A DNA stretch of 64,000 nucleotides from Chitinimonas arctica (GTDB lineage Bacteria > Pseudomonadota > Gammaproteobacteria > Burkholderiales > Chitinimonadaceae), in the NCBI RefSeq assembly GCF_007431345.1, contig NZ_CP041730.1, forward strand, positions 124,001 to 188,000, given 5' to 3'. Below, piece after piece: positions 33,398 to 42,171 of the stretch (positions are counted from its first letter, which is position 1; every line of letters begins with the position of its first letter). The position numbers and the translations under genes were made by a program. Under the pieces are notes generated by a model that was given only the letters and a program-made list of their open reading frames with translations, had not been told where the DNA came from and ran no database searches.

Positions 33398-35311
33398 TTA
33401 GCTTGCAGTGCGTGCGGTAGGACGGGCCAGCGGGGCGCGGTCGGCGTCGATCTGGGCGACCAGTTGGGCCAGGCTGTTGCTGCTGTCCTGTAGCTCGGTG
33501 AACTTGCGATTGCCCATGGCATCGAGGGTGTAGACGATGCGGTTGCCGAGCTGGTCGCGGATCACGCTCAGGCGGCGGGCCGTGTCGTAGTCGTAGTTCA
33601 GCTTGCGGCCGTCGGGGGTATCGACCTGGCTTAGCTGGCCGGTGGGGTGATAGCTATAGGTGCTCACCAGGCTGCCGACCGTGCGGGTCTTGAGGCGGTT
33701 GCGCAGGTCATAGCCCAGGGTAACAACGACTCCGTCAGTTTGTTTGATGCGGCCCACCTGGCCGGCCGGGGTGTAGTCCTGATAGAGCGTGACCAGGCCA
33801 GCGCCGTCGGTGGCTTGGCTGAGGTTGCCCTGGGTGTCGTAGACGAAGGTGCTCACCGACCGGTCCGGCTCGGTGATGGTCCACAGCAGGCCGTTCGGGT
33901 GGTAGGTGTACTGCCAGACGCGGGCGCTGCCGGTCAGGGTGGCGTTGAAGCCTTGGCTGCCGTTGGGGTCCAGGGTGGCTTGCTCGGTGCGGCTGAGGAT
34001 ATTGCCCTTGGTATCGGGGACAAAGGTGGTGCGCAGCGAGGGGGCGGAGATCGCCAGCGGGATACGCAGGCTGGGCGACCATTGGGTGCGGGTGGTCGTG
34101 GCTTTGTCCGTGCCGGCGGCGTCAACGCGTTCGATTTGCAGGTTACGAGCCAGGTCGTATTTGAAGGTGGTGGTCGTGCCGCCGAAGTCGGTGTAGCTGG
34201 CCAGGTTGTTTTGCGTGTCGTAGATCTGGCTGCGGGTCTGCACGGGATCGCCGGCGCGGGCACCGCTGCGTGTTTCCTGGCGGGGGCGGGTCACGTCGAG
34301 CTGGCTGGCTTGGCCATAGCTATGGCTGACGCCGAGCGGATCGGTGAAACGCACCGATTGCAGCTGGTTTTGGGCATCGAATTGGTACTGGTCCACCTGA
34401 TAGTGGTTGAGCTTGCCGGCTTCCCAGGTGGCGGTGGTCAGGCCGGTGGTGGCGTCGTATTCCCAGTGGGCGAAGGGTTGCTGTTTCTCGTCGATCAGGT
34501 CGCTCAGCATGGCCGGGGCGCCTGCAATCGGCGACACCCGGGCCAGGTACTGGTATTGGCGGCGAGTGCCATCGGCATGGCTGACCGAAGCGAGCTTGCC
34601 GGCGTCATAGCCGTAGGTAATGACCTTGCCGCTGGGCGGGGTGACTTGCTTGATCAGCAGGCCGTCATAGTCGATGCGCAGTTGGCGCTGGAAGCTATCG
34701 CGCACCAGGGTGATGTCCTGGTTGGCATTGGTGGTGAACGTCAGGGTGTAGCCATTGCGCTGGACCAGGCTGAGCGGATTGAGGTAAGCATCAAAGGTCC
34801 ATACGCGCTCGTCGCTATCACGATACGCCCAACCGCTGCCGGTCGGCAGTTCGGTCAGGCTGGCGTTCACATCGGCATCGGCTTGCCAACGACGGGGTTC
34901 CCCGTCCAGTAAGCGGAACGATAGCGTCCGTTGGCCCAGCTGGAGAACCATATCGATACGATCGGAACCGGTGCGCGAGAATAGGCGGATATCGTAGTTG
35001 TGGCGCCAGCCGCTGGCATCCCAGCCGCGTGGGGCCGTACCGCTTGGCACGCGCCGCAGGCTGTCGTAGTGGCGGACAAAGGCGAGCGATGACGCACCCG
35101 TGGCGGCGTAATCGGTTTCGTCGATCAAGGTCCGGCCCCGGTCGAGACCAATCGGATCGCCGATCGCAGCCGGGATGCTGCATTGGCAATCGTCCTGCGG
35201 CGGCGTTTTATCCTGGGTATTGGGCGTAGGCGGGACCGGAGCGGCACATTTATCCTGCTGGACATCGAATGCCTGGCCGGCTGGGCATCCGCAGCTGCCA
35301 TCCTCCCGCAT
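33398..35311 (-). CDS. Rhs core, longest intact open segment
   Basis: 637 codons in one frame. It begins in a Cys-rich stretch (MREDGSCGCPAGQAFD) and passes through the DUF6531-like entry (GDPIGLDRGRTLIDETDYAA). About fifteen YD repeats follow (for example YDAGKLASVSHADGTRRQYQ, YHPTGQLSQVDTPDGRKLNY). It ends abruptly at TAA 33398 within core-like sequence. Translated alone it would lack both the export start and the toxin tip. Listed separately because it may be annotated as a gene in its own right. Confidence 0.65.
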   Translation of the reverse strand: MREDGSCGCPAGQAFDVQQDKCAAPVPPTPNTQDKTPPQDDCQCSIPAAIGDPIGLDRGRTLIDETDYAATGASSLAFVRHYDSLRRVPSGTAPRGWDASGWRHNYDIRLFSRTGSDRIDMVLQLGQRTLSFRLLDGEPRRWQADADVNASLTELPTGSGWAYRDSDERVWTFDAYLNPLSLVQRNGYTLTFTTNANQDITLVRDSFQRQLRIDYDGLLIKQVTPPSGKVITYGYDAGKLASVSHADGTRRQYQYLARVSPIAGAPAMLSDLIDEKQQPFAHWEYDATTGLTTATWEAGKLNHYQVDQYQFDAQNQLQSVRFTDPLGVSHSYGQASQLDVTRPRQETRSGARAGDPVQTRSQIYDTQNNLASYTDFGGTTTTFKYDLARNLQIERVDAAGTDKATTTRTQWSPSLRIPLAISAPSLRTTFVPDTKGNILSRTEQATLDPNGSQGFNATLTGSARVWQYTYHPNGLLWTITEPDRSVSTFVYDTQGNLSQATDGAGLVTLYQDYTPAGQVGRIKQTDGVVVTLGYDLRNRLKTRTVGSLVSTYSYHPTGQLSQVDTPDGRKLNYDYDTARRLSVIRDQLGNRIVYTLDAMGNRKFTELQDSSNSLAQLVAQIDADRAPLARPTARTAS

Positions 35312-35885
35312 GGAAAAGCCGGCAGGGCAGACATTTTATTGGGACCGGCCATACGGCAGACTTGCTTGCTCGGCGTCACCCCATTATTGAAGCTGATCTC
35401 CCAGCCCGGTTTGCAAGCACCATCAAAGCGGTAGACCGGCGAGTTGCAGTATTCCGGACCGACGTCAGTACGCCTATAACAGATGATGTCCGTGTAGGAC
35501 CAGCCGTCATTGTAGTAGCCAACTATCTTGAGATACTGGTTGAGTTCGGGGTTAGGGACCACTTTACACTCGCCAATATTCTTGATGCCTTCCACTGAAG
35601 CAGGCGACGAACAGGAAAAATCTTTTCATTTTCAATTACTTGGCATGATTTCGGCGCAGGCTCGGACAAGAAAAATCCAAGCCTGGAACAGGTGGGGTCA
35701 ATATCATATACGAGGCCTGACCGTTCGATTGACGATATGACCGGTAAATATGCCGTCCGAGAGCAGACGCCTGAACTTCGTATCCTTTTCAGAAAATCCC
35801 GCCGAGAAACTTGAAGATTGCGTCACGAAACTACGTTAAACATGCATTCCAGTACCGCAAACCTCATATAGGGTGCACCAAACGG

Positions 35886-36785
35886 ATGAAACGGCATGTC
35901 CTCCTGCTCGCCCCCCTGCTTTTGGCCGCTTGCGCCGGCACGACGGCCCATCCGCCCCCAGGCCAATGGGTGGAACAACCCTCGGCGAATGCCGATGAAC
36001 GGGTACAGGTGCGATTCCTGGTCATGCATTACACCGCACATGACTTCGCCTACTCGCTACACGTCCTGAGCGAACCCAATGTCAACGGCAGGAATGTCAG
36101 CGCCCACTACCTGCTGCCCGAAGAAGGCGACCCCAGCTACAAGCGTCCTACGCTGTTGCCCTACCGTTTGGTTCCAGAGAGCCAACGCGCCTGGCACGCA
36201 GGGCTTTCCCGGTGGGAAGACCGGCAGAACCTGAACGACCAGTCGATCGGCATCGAAAACGTCAACCAGGCCGAGTGCTTCCCGGTAGAGGACGCCGAGC
36301 CCTTATGCATCTACCCGGACTACTCGCCGACCCAGCTCCAATTGCTGCTTGGATTGAGCCAAGAAATACTTGCACGCCATCCCGATATCACCCCGACCCG
36401 TGTCGTTGGCCATAGCGATATCGCGCCCTTGAGAAAGACCGACCCAGGTCCCCGGTTCCCCTGGCAGTGGTTGGCACGCAATGGCGTGGGCGCCTGGTAT
36501 GAAACCGGCACGGTCCTCAAGCATCACCGCGTCCTGAAGGACAGGCCCGACGACAGCACCTTACTGTTACGCGCGATGCGGGCATACGGTTATGGCGTGC
36601 CTGAAAACGGATTGCCCAGCGGAGACGCGGAAAAATATATCCGTGCCTTCCAGATGCATTTCCGCCCCTGGGAAGTCACCGGCCAAGCTTCTGCCGCAAC
36701 GATCGCGACAGCCCTGGCGCTTGTCGAAAAATACTTTCCAGACCGTTTGGAAAAAGTCTTGCTGCCAGCCAGCCGCGTTCCTTAG
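35886..36785 (+). CDS. Lipoprotein N-acetylmuramoyl-L-alanine amidase (AmiD-like)
   Basis: 299 aa from ATG 35886, which places a lipobox right after the signal (LLLAPLLLAACAG), so the protein is lipid-anchored; the frame from TTG 35811 would bury it. The Amidase_2 zinc domain spans ~40-200, with first zinc His in VRFLVMHYTAHDF, the substrate Glu-like region IGIENVNQAE, and second His plus Lys/Asp in VVGHSDIAPLRKTDPGP. A C-terminal PG_binding_1 domain follows (MRAYGYGVPENGLPSGDAEK). It cleaves the amide between MurNAc and L-Ala in peptidoglycan fragments at the outer membrane. It is not linked to ampC-type genes here. Confidence 0.92.
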   Translation: MKRHVLLLAPLLLAACAGTTAHPPPGQWVEQPSANADERVQVRFLVMHYTAHDFAYSLHVLSEPNVNGRNVSAHYLLPEEGDPSYKRPTLLPYRLVPESQRAWHAGLSRWEDRQNLNDQSIGIENVNQAECFPVEDAEPLCIYPDYSPTQLQLLLGLSQEILARHPDITPTRVVGHSDIAPLRKTDPGPRFPWQWLARNGVGAWYETGTVLKHHRVLKDRPDDSTLLLRAMRAYGYGVPENGLPSGDAEKYIRAFQMHFRPWEVTGQASAATIATALALVEKYFPDRLEKVLLPASRVP

Positions 36786-36799
36786 CAACCCTCTGATTT

Positions 36800-37486
36800 T
36801 TACCCCGCCTGCTCAATGGGAAGACCAATCCGAAACGTCGTCCCCTTACCCAGCTCGCTCTCTATCGTGATCGAGCCATTGTGCTTGCGGATAATGCCAT
36901 AGGAGATCGACAGGCCCAGGCCGGTACCCTGGCCAATTGGCTTGGTGGTAAAAAAGGGATCGAAAATACGATCCCTGATTTCAGGCGCAATTCCCTTGCC
37001 GGTATCGGTAATTTCCACCCATACGCATTTATCATCGTGATACATATTGATGGTAATCGTGCCCAGTCCGCCCTCGATGGCATGGGCCGCATTGACCAGA
37101 ATATTTAGGAAGACCTGATTGATCTGGCTCGGCATGCAATCCACATAGGGTAGCGGCTGAAAATTGCGCACCAGGTTGGCTTTGTACTTGATCTCGTTAT
37201 TGACGATGCTCAAGGTACTTTCCATGCAATCCACCAGGCTGGCCTTCTGCCAGCTGTCGCTGCTGTCCACCCGGGAGAAGTCTTTCAGGTCCTGCACGAT
37301 CTTCTTTACCCGCGTCAAACCTTCATTCGACTGCTCCAACAGACTGCCGACATCTTCCATCAGAAATTCCAGATCGATTTTCTGCTTGAACCGGTTCATT
37401 ACCTGCCGGTCTTGCTCCGATAGATTTCCCTCCAATGCCGTATAGCTGGACACCAGCCCCAGCAGGTCCTTGATATAGGCAGACAA
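36800..37486 (-). CDS. Histidine kinase C-terminal part (after frameshift)
   Basis: This frame is open from ~37535 and carries the H-box itself (HEINNPVGYVASNLSSLSAY), then dimerisation helices, N-box NQVFLNILVNAAHAIEG, G1 DTGKGIAPEI and G2 GQGTGLGLSISYG. The first ATG is at 37486, downstream of the His. It is the second half of the kinase whose N-terminal part ends at 37537. One extra G in the G3 tract at 37540-37542 would rejoin them into a 670-aa kinase. As written, this half lacks the phosphorylated His if begun at 37486 and would be inactive as a kinase. Confidence 0.8.
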   Translation of the reverse strand: MSAYIKDLLGLVSSYTALEGNLSEQDRQVMNRFKQKIDLEFLMEDVGSLLEQSNEGLTRVKKIVQDLKDFSRVDSSDSWQKASLVDCMESTLSIVNNEIKYKANLVRNFQPLPYVDCMPSQINQVFLNILVNAAHAIEGGLGTITINMYHDDKCVWVEITDTGKGIAPEIRDRIFDPFFTTKPIGQGTGLGLSISYGIIRKHNGSITIESELGKGTTFRIGLPIEQAG

Positions 37487-37536
37487 GGAACTGAGGTTGG
37501 ACGCGACGTAACCGACCGGATTATTGATCTCATGCG

Positions 37537-38811
37537 CTACCCGGCGGCCAGCTGCCCGATGGAGGCCAGTTTTTCCGATTGTAGTAGTTGGACCTGGGCG
37601 GCTTGCAGCTCTTCATTGAGCTTGCCCAATATTCCATTCTGCAGTTGCAGCGCAGAGGTGCGCTCCTGCACCAGGGCCTCCAGGTTGCGGCGATGCTCAG
37701 CCAGCTCGAATTCGGTGTTCTTGCGGGCATCGATATTCTGCAAATAGCCTTGAAACAACTCGGCGGCATTTTCCCGGCGCTTTTTGGCGCCCTGAAACAA
37801 TACCCAGCAGGTATGCGTACCATGTAAGAGCCGACATTCCAGCTCGAATTTCTCCTCCGCGCGGTCCACCAGGATTTCTTGCAAGTGCTGTATATCCTCT
37901 GGGTGAAAATGCTCAAGCAGACTGCCGGGCCGATACCAATCGTCCAGCTCGATACCAAACTGGGCATGCGCCTGCGGCCCGATGTACTGCAGACCCCAGC
38001 TGGCCGCATCGGCGATCCAGGGCACTGCATTGGTCGATTCGATCAGGCTGCGATTCTTCTCCTCGCTTTCGGACAAGGCTTCCTTGGTCTTCTCCAGCAC
38101 GGCGATTTCGTCGCGTAGCGAGAGCCGCATCTGGTTCATCGCATTGACGAGTACCTGCAGTTCATCGTCTCTGCGGCTGCCGCGGCGATCCAGCACCCAG
38201 GCTTGCTCCAGGTCCTGTATGGTCATTCGCCGCGCCTGCCGTGCCAATTGCGCCAGCGGCACGCTGATCAAACGATTGAAGATCAGCAGGATAAAGGCCG
38301 AAATAAACAGAATGGTGATCGACTGGTTCAGCAGGATCAACATCACATGATCCTTGACGCCAGCAAACACTTCGTCGAGCGTATAGAGGATATCCACCCG
38401 CCCGATGTATTTTGCCCCGGCATCGTCCTGGTAATCGAGCGAAAAGCTGCGCACGATAATACCGGGCTCACCCTCTTCCAGAGTCGTGCCGATATGGCTC
38501 ACCACATGCCCCAGATGGTCCCGTATCTGCACCTGCTTGATGCTGCGCATCTGCATCAGGCCCAGCAATTGCGCGTTCAATTGGCGCTGGTCGAAGTTCC
38601 ACATCGCTGCCGTGATGCTGGCTTTGTTGATGCGCTCGAACTCATCGAGCTTGCTCTCGATCTGGCTGATCTCGCGCTTGTAATCGGAATAGAGCTGGGC
38701 GCCGGTAAATGCCATAGTCATGAACGTGCTGAACACCACGATATAGATCAGCACCTTCCAACCGAGCGGACTGTCCTGCCTATAAGTGATCAGACGTTTT
38801 AGCAAACCCAT
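37537..38811 (-). CDS. Histidine kinase N-terminal sensor part (truncated by frameshift)
   Basis: Starts at ATG 38811 (MGLLKRLITYRQDSPLGWKV); frames extending to 38940 add improbable sequence. TM1 lies at ~18-42, a periplasmic region with DEFERINKASITAAMWNFDQ at ~45-165, TM2 at ~170-200, HAMP, and a PAS of ~120 residues (GLQYIGPQAHAQFGIELDDW). A coiled coil leads to KLASIGQLAAG, where TAG ends the frame exactly before the expected VAHEINNP. The next frame continues at once, so one base appears missing. The intact protein would match the kinases at 23394 and 30784 in catalytic type. Confidence 0.8.
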   Translation of the reverse strand: MGLLKRLITYRQDSPLGWKVLIYIVVFSTFMTMAFTGAQLYSDYKREISQIESKLDEFERINKASITAAMWNFDQRQLNAQLLGLMQMRSIKQVQIRDHLGHVVSHIGTTLEEGEPGIIVRSFSLDYQDDAGAKYIGRVDILYTLDEVFAGVKDHVMLILLNQSITILFISAFILLIFNRLISVPLAQLARQARRMTIQDLEQAWVLDRRGSRRDDELQVLVNAMNQMRLSLRDEIAVLEKTKEALSESEEKNRSLIESTNAVPWIADAASWGLQYIGPQAHAQFGIELDDWYRPGSLLEHFHPEDIQHLQEILVDRAEEKFELECRLLHGTHTCWVLFQGAKKRRENAAELFQGYLQNIDARKNTEFELAEHRRNLEALVQERTSALQLQNGILGKLNEELQAAQVQLLQSEKLASIGQLAAG

Positions 38812-39070
38812 TGGGTCACATGCCATATGCGAAATCATTGCTACAAGTTGTAGTGTATTTCGCTGCGGATTGGCGCCGAATCGCTTCGCAAAGGCACCCA
38901 AGGCGCTCTGCCAACGCATTCGCGGAGAAAGGCTGACCATCCAAGCGGCGAGCCGATGGAGGCACGCGCCTTGCCTATATATTTGTCTTGCCGCGTCCCT
39001 GTTCTATGCTGGATTTACATAGGTGCCAAAGGTCGGGCTGCCTGGATAAAAATTGTGTGCAGGAGGAAAC
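38812..39070. other. Divergent intergenic region with possible promoter
   Basis: 259 nt between the kinase on the minus strand and the YfiR operon on the plus strand. TTGTCT (38983-38988) and TATGCT (39005-39010) are 16 nt apart and could be a sigma70-type promoter for the plus-strand operon. AGGAGGAAAC ends at 39070, directly before ATG 39071. No other feature seen. Confidence 0.4.
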
Positions 39071-39250
39071 ATGGCCCACATGTTGTCGTCCCCCGCGAGG
39101 CGTTTCGCTCAGCCCAGTCCAGCCGGCCTTCGCCTGGTGCAAGGGCCCGGCCGCTCCGGATATACACGCCGCAGCCCCCTGCCCCTCCCTCCGCCCGCCC
39201 GCGTCTCCTTCCTTGATCCGGTGTTGAACGCCGCGCAGAGCCTCCCTTGA
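39071..39250 (+). CDS. Small ORF with strong ribosome site leading the YfiR operon
   Basis: 59 aa. ATG 39071 is preceded by a near-perfect AGGAGG, and the TGA (39248-39250) overlaps the yfiR-like ATG (TGATG). The product is Arg/Pro-rich (LPLPPPARVSFLDP) with no known domain. Either a leader peptide whose translation controls the downstream genes, or the remnant of a larger gene deleted from this position. TonB receptor genes sit in front of yfiR-like genes in some bacteria, but no receptor sequence is recognisable here. Confidence 0.45.
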   Translation: MAHMLSSPARRFAQPSPAGLRLVQGPGRSGYTRRSPLPLPPPARVSFLDPVLNAAQSLP

Positions 39251-39831
39251 TGCCAGCGGAAAGTAATCGACCCATCCATGCAATTGAAAATTGGCGTCCG
39301 CTGCTGCTGGCCGTGCTTGCCTGGCTGTTCGCCAGCCTGACGGCGAGCTGGGCCGATAGTGAAATCGAGTATCAGGTCAAGGCTGCCTATCTCTATAAAT
39401 TCACTTCCTATGTCGAGTGGCCGGAATCCGTGTTCAGCCAGGCCGATTCGGCCTTGACCATAGGCGTGCTGGATGCCGACGTACTGGCCGAAGAACTGGG
39501 CAAGCTGCTGGTCGGCCGTACCGTCAATAATCGCCATATCGTGCTCAAGCGGCTCAAGCCCGGCGCACCGCTGACCGGCGTGCAGATCCTGTTTATCGGC
39601 CGGCACGAAGCCGACCGGCTTAAAGCCCTGCTGGAGAGCCTGCAGGCGCAACCCATCCTGGTGGTCACCGAATCGGCCGGTGCGCTCAACCTGGGCAGCG
39701 TGATCAATTTCGTGCAGGTGGATAACCGGATCCGCTTCGAAATATCGCGCGGTATGGCGGAAAAGAACAGCCTGAAGCTGAGCGCGAGATTGCTGGCGGT
39801 GGCGCAGCAGATCCGGAACGAGGCGCCATAA
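39250..39831 (+). CDS. YfiR-family periplasmic regulator (DUF4154)
   Basis: 193 aa from ATG 39250, with a signal peptide (LLLAVLAWLFASLTASWAD) and then the YfiR domain (EYQVKAAYLYKFTSYVEWPE at the start, GALNLGSVINFVQVDNRIRF near the end). In Pseudomonas, YfiR binds and silences the CHASE8 diguanylate cyclase YfiN. Here the next gene, overlapping by one base (TAATG), has a CHASE8-type sensor but a kinase output. No Cys is present, so the disulfide redox switch described for Pseudomonas YfiR cannot operate. It probably represses the adjacent kinase from the periplasm. Confidence 0.88.
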   Translation: MPAESNRPIHAIENWRPLLLAVLAWLFASLTASWADSEIEYQVKAAYLYKFTSYVEWPESVFSQADSALTIGVLDADVLAEELGKLLVGRTVNNRHIVLKRLKPGAPLTGVQILFIGRHEADRLKALLESLQAQPILVVTESAGALNLGSVINFVQVDNRIRFEISRGMAEKNSLKLSARLLAVAQQIRNEAP

Positions 39832-41729
39832 TGATGGATTTCGGGCGGAGCTCCATCCGTTTCAAATTCCTCCTGACCGTGCTGGCCACCAATCTGGGTA
39901 CGCTGATCGTGGCCGGCTCGGCGCTGGTCTATAACGATGCCCGCGAATACCGGCAGGGGCTGGTCAACGAGCTGACCACCCAGGCCGATATTCTCGGCCA
40001 GGCCAGTGCCTCGGCCCTGGAGTTCAACGACCCGAAGTTCGCCAACGAAAACCTTGCACTGCTACGCGCCAAGCCGGAAATCGTCGCCGCCGGCATCTAT
40101 GCCGCCAAGGGCTCGCTATTCGCCAGCTATGCGCGTACCGGTGCCGGCGGATTCCCCGCCCTGCCGGAGCAGGATGGCATACGCATACACGACAAGGAGC
40201 TGCTACTGTTCAAGCGCATCGTGACCCAGCGCGAGATCATCGGCACCGTCTACCTGCGCGCCCGCTATGACGTCCTGCAACGGATCATCGACTACTTCGG
40301 CATTCTCGGCGCGGTCACCCTGGTCAGCCTGATGGCGGGCATGCTGATCTCGACCCGGCTGCAGACCTATATCAGCGCGCCCATCCTGTCGATCAGCAAT
40401 GTTGCCAAGCAGGTGATGGAAAAGCGCGATTTCACCCTGAGGGCGAGCAAGACGACGGATGACGAAATCGGCTACCTGGTCGATGCCTTCAACGATATGT
40501 TGGCCGAGATCGGCCGGCGGGCCGAAGCGATCGAGGTATCGCGGCAAGCGCTGGAGCACGAAATCAACGAGCGTCGCGACGTGCAGAAAGCCTTGCATAC
40601 CAGTGAACGGCGCAATCGCTCGCTGGTCGAGGCCGCTTCTTCGGTGATTTGGGTCAGCGACATCATGGGTAATTTCGTCGAGCCGCAACCCACCTGGGCC
40701 ACCTATACCGGCCAGCAGGCGGGCGAGTATCACGAGCTGGGCTGGCGCTCCGCCTTCCACGCGGCCGACCAGGGCATGGTGGATCGCGCCTGGGCACTGG
40801 CAATCAATACACCGGCGCCGTTCGAGCTGGACGCACGGCTCTGGCATGCACAATCCGAACGCTATCGGCAGGTATGCCTGCGCGCGGTCCCGCTGTTCGG
40901 TTCGGATGATGAAGTGATCGAATGGATAGGTACCGTCACCGATGTCGATGACCGCCGTGCCGCCGAACAGGAGGTCAGGCAGCTGAATGCCCAGTTGGAG
41001 CAGCGCGTGGGTGACCGGACCAGGCAACTGGAGGAGGTCAATAAGGACCTGGAAAGTTTCAGCTACTCGGTTTCGCACGATCTGCGCGCGCCGGTGCGTG
41101 CGATAGGCGGTTTTTCCGCCATGCTGTGGCAGCACCATGCCGAAAACCTGAGCGATGAGGGACGGCGCCTGCTGGGCATCGTCCGCTCCGAAGCCAGCCG
41201 GATGGGCACGCTGATAGACGATCTGTTGGCCTTTTCGCGATTGGGCCGGCAGGCCATGCAGCTCGCGCCGCTGAATATGAAAGCCCTGGCCGGCGCGACT
41301 TTCGAGCGCTTGTGCGCGCAGCAGCAAGAGTCCCAGCCGAAGTTCCAGCTGGGTTCGCTGCCCGAATGCCGGGGCGATCGGGCCTTGATCACCCAGGTAT
41401 GGGTCAACCTGTTGTCCAACGCGATCAAGTTCAGCTCCAAGCGGCCGCAAGCGTTGATCGAAGTGGGCGCGATCAGCGACGACGAGAAGCACACTTTTTT
41501 CGTCCGGGACAACGGAACCGGTTTCGACCCGGTCTACAAGGCCAAGCTATTCGGCGTATTCCAGCGCCTGCACGACGCCGGCGACTTCCCCGGCACCGGT
41601 GTCGGGCTGGCGCTGGTGCAACGAATCATCAACCGACATGGCGGCGTGGTCTGGGCGGATAGTCAGCCCGACGAAGGCGCGACCTTCTATTTCACGCTGC
41701 CCAAGGAGGCATCCGATGGAAGAGTTTGA
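39831..41729 (+). CDS. CHASE8-HAMP-PAS histidine kinase (Cph1-like HisKA)
   Basis: 632 aa (ATG 39831, or ATG 39834). TM1 lies at ~12-35. A ~110-residue CHASE8-type periplasmic domain follows (TQADILGQASASALEFNDPK), then TM2 at ~150-175, HAMP (ISAPILSISNVAKQVMEKRD), a PAS at ~260-385 and a coiled coil. The dimerisation helix has His416 (SVSHDLRAPVRAIGGFSAML). The ATPase domain contains LLSNAIKFSSK, DNGTGFDPVYKAKL and GTGVGLALVQRI. The input half is that of YfiN and the output half is a Cph1-like kinase. It overlaps its Rcp1-type receiver by 14 nt. Confidence 0.92.
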   Translation: MMDFGRSSIRFKFLLTVLATNLGTLIVAGSALVYNDAREYRQGLVNELTTQADILGQASASALEFNDPKFANENLALLRAKPEIVAAGIYAAKGSLFASYARTGAGGFPALPEQDGIRIHDKELLLFKRIVTQREIIGTVYLRARYDVLQRIIDYFGILGAVTLVSLMAGMLISTRLQTYISAPILSISNVAKQVMEKRDFTLRASKTTDDEIGYLVDAFNDMLAEIGRRAEAIEVSRQALEHEINERRDVQKALHTSERRNRSLVEAASSVIWVSDIMGNFVEPQPTWATYTGQQAGEYHELGWRSAFHAADQGMVDRAWALAINTPAPFELDARLWHAQSERYRQVCLRAVPLFGSDDEVIEWIGTVTDVDDRRAAEQEVRQLNAQLEQRVGDRTRQLEEVNKDLESFSYSVSHDLRAPVRAIGGFSAMLWQHHAENLSDEGRRLLGIVRSEASRMGTLIDDLLAFSRLGRQAMQLAPLNMKALAGATFERLCAQQQESQPKFQLGSLPECRGDRALITQVWVNLLSNAIKFSSKRPQALIEVGAISDDEKHTFFVRDNGTGFDPVYKAKLFGVFQRLHDAGDFPGTGVGLALVQRIINRHGGVVWADSQPDEGATFYFTLPKEASDGRV

Positions 41730-42162
41730 ACAGATCCATATTCTGTTGGTGGAAGACAACCCACTGGATGCCGAATTGACGATGTATGGCCTGCGCGGCG
41801 GCAATATCTCGAACATGATTACCTGGGTGAAGGACGGCAAGGAGGCGCTGGACTACATTTTTCGTCGCGGCACCTATAGCGACCGCGAGTTGGCGCCCCC
41901 CGGGCTGATCCTGCTGGATCTGAAGATGCCCCATGTGGACGGTACAGAAGTACTGGCGGCGGTGAAGTCGGACGAAACCACCCGGCGCATCCCGGTCGTG
42001 GTGATGACTTCCTCGCGCGAGGAGTGCGACATGGTCAAGAGCTATGACCTCGGCGCCAACAGCTACGTGGTCAAGCCGGTGGATTTCGATGGCATCAGCG
42101 ATATCGCGAAACAGGCCGGTTTTTATTGGCTAGTCGTCAACCGTACACCGCACAGCACCTGA
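41716..42162 (+). CDS. Rcp1-type single-domain response regulator
   Basis: 148 aa, REC only, from ATG 41716 with GGAGG just upstream. Acidic pocket VEDNPLDAEL, phosphoacceptor Asp68 (LLDLKMPHVDG), switch MTSSREECD and Lys in VVKPVDFDGI. Closely similar to the receiver at 29156 along its whole length, including the KDGKEALDYIFRRGTYSDRE loop, and linked in the same way to a Cph1-like kinase, so the two kinase-receiver pairs look like a duplicated module. Confidence 0.92.
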   Translation: MEEFEQIHILLVEDNPLDAELTMYGLRGGNISNMITWVKDGKEALDYIFRRGTYSDRELAPPGLILLDLKMPHVDGTEVLAAVKSDETTRRIPVVVMTSSREECDMVKSYDLGANSYVVKPVDFDGISDIAKQAGFYWLVVNRTPHST

Positions 42163-42171
42163 TCGAGCGAA

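Larger units (their letters stand above)
32606..35629 (-). pseudogene. Rhs/YD-repeat protein gene, broken by several frame changes
   Basis: Reading leftwards: a signal-like start at ATG 35629 (MKRFFLFVACF); a shift near 35595 into VEGIKNIGECKVV; a shift at the T4 tract 35334-35337 into the long Rhs core; a stop at 33398 with continuation in another frame (ENYDSAGRLKQRVYPSGRT); and a shift at the G4 tract 33230-33233 into the conserved DHLGTARL / GRYAQSDPIGLQGG core end plus a ~70-residue tip. Restored, the protein would be ~1000 residues, short for Rhs. Whether the shifts are decay or sequence error cannot be told. Rhs proteins deliver C-terminal toxins. Confidence 0.75.
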
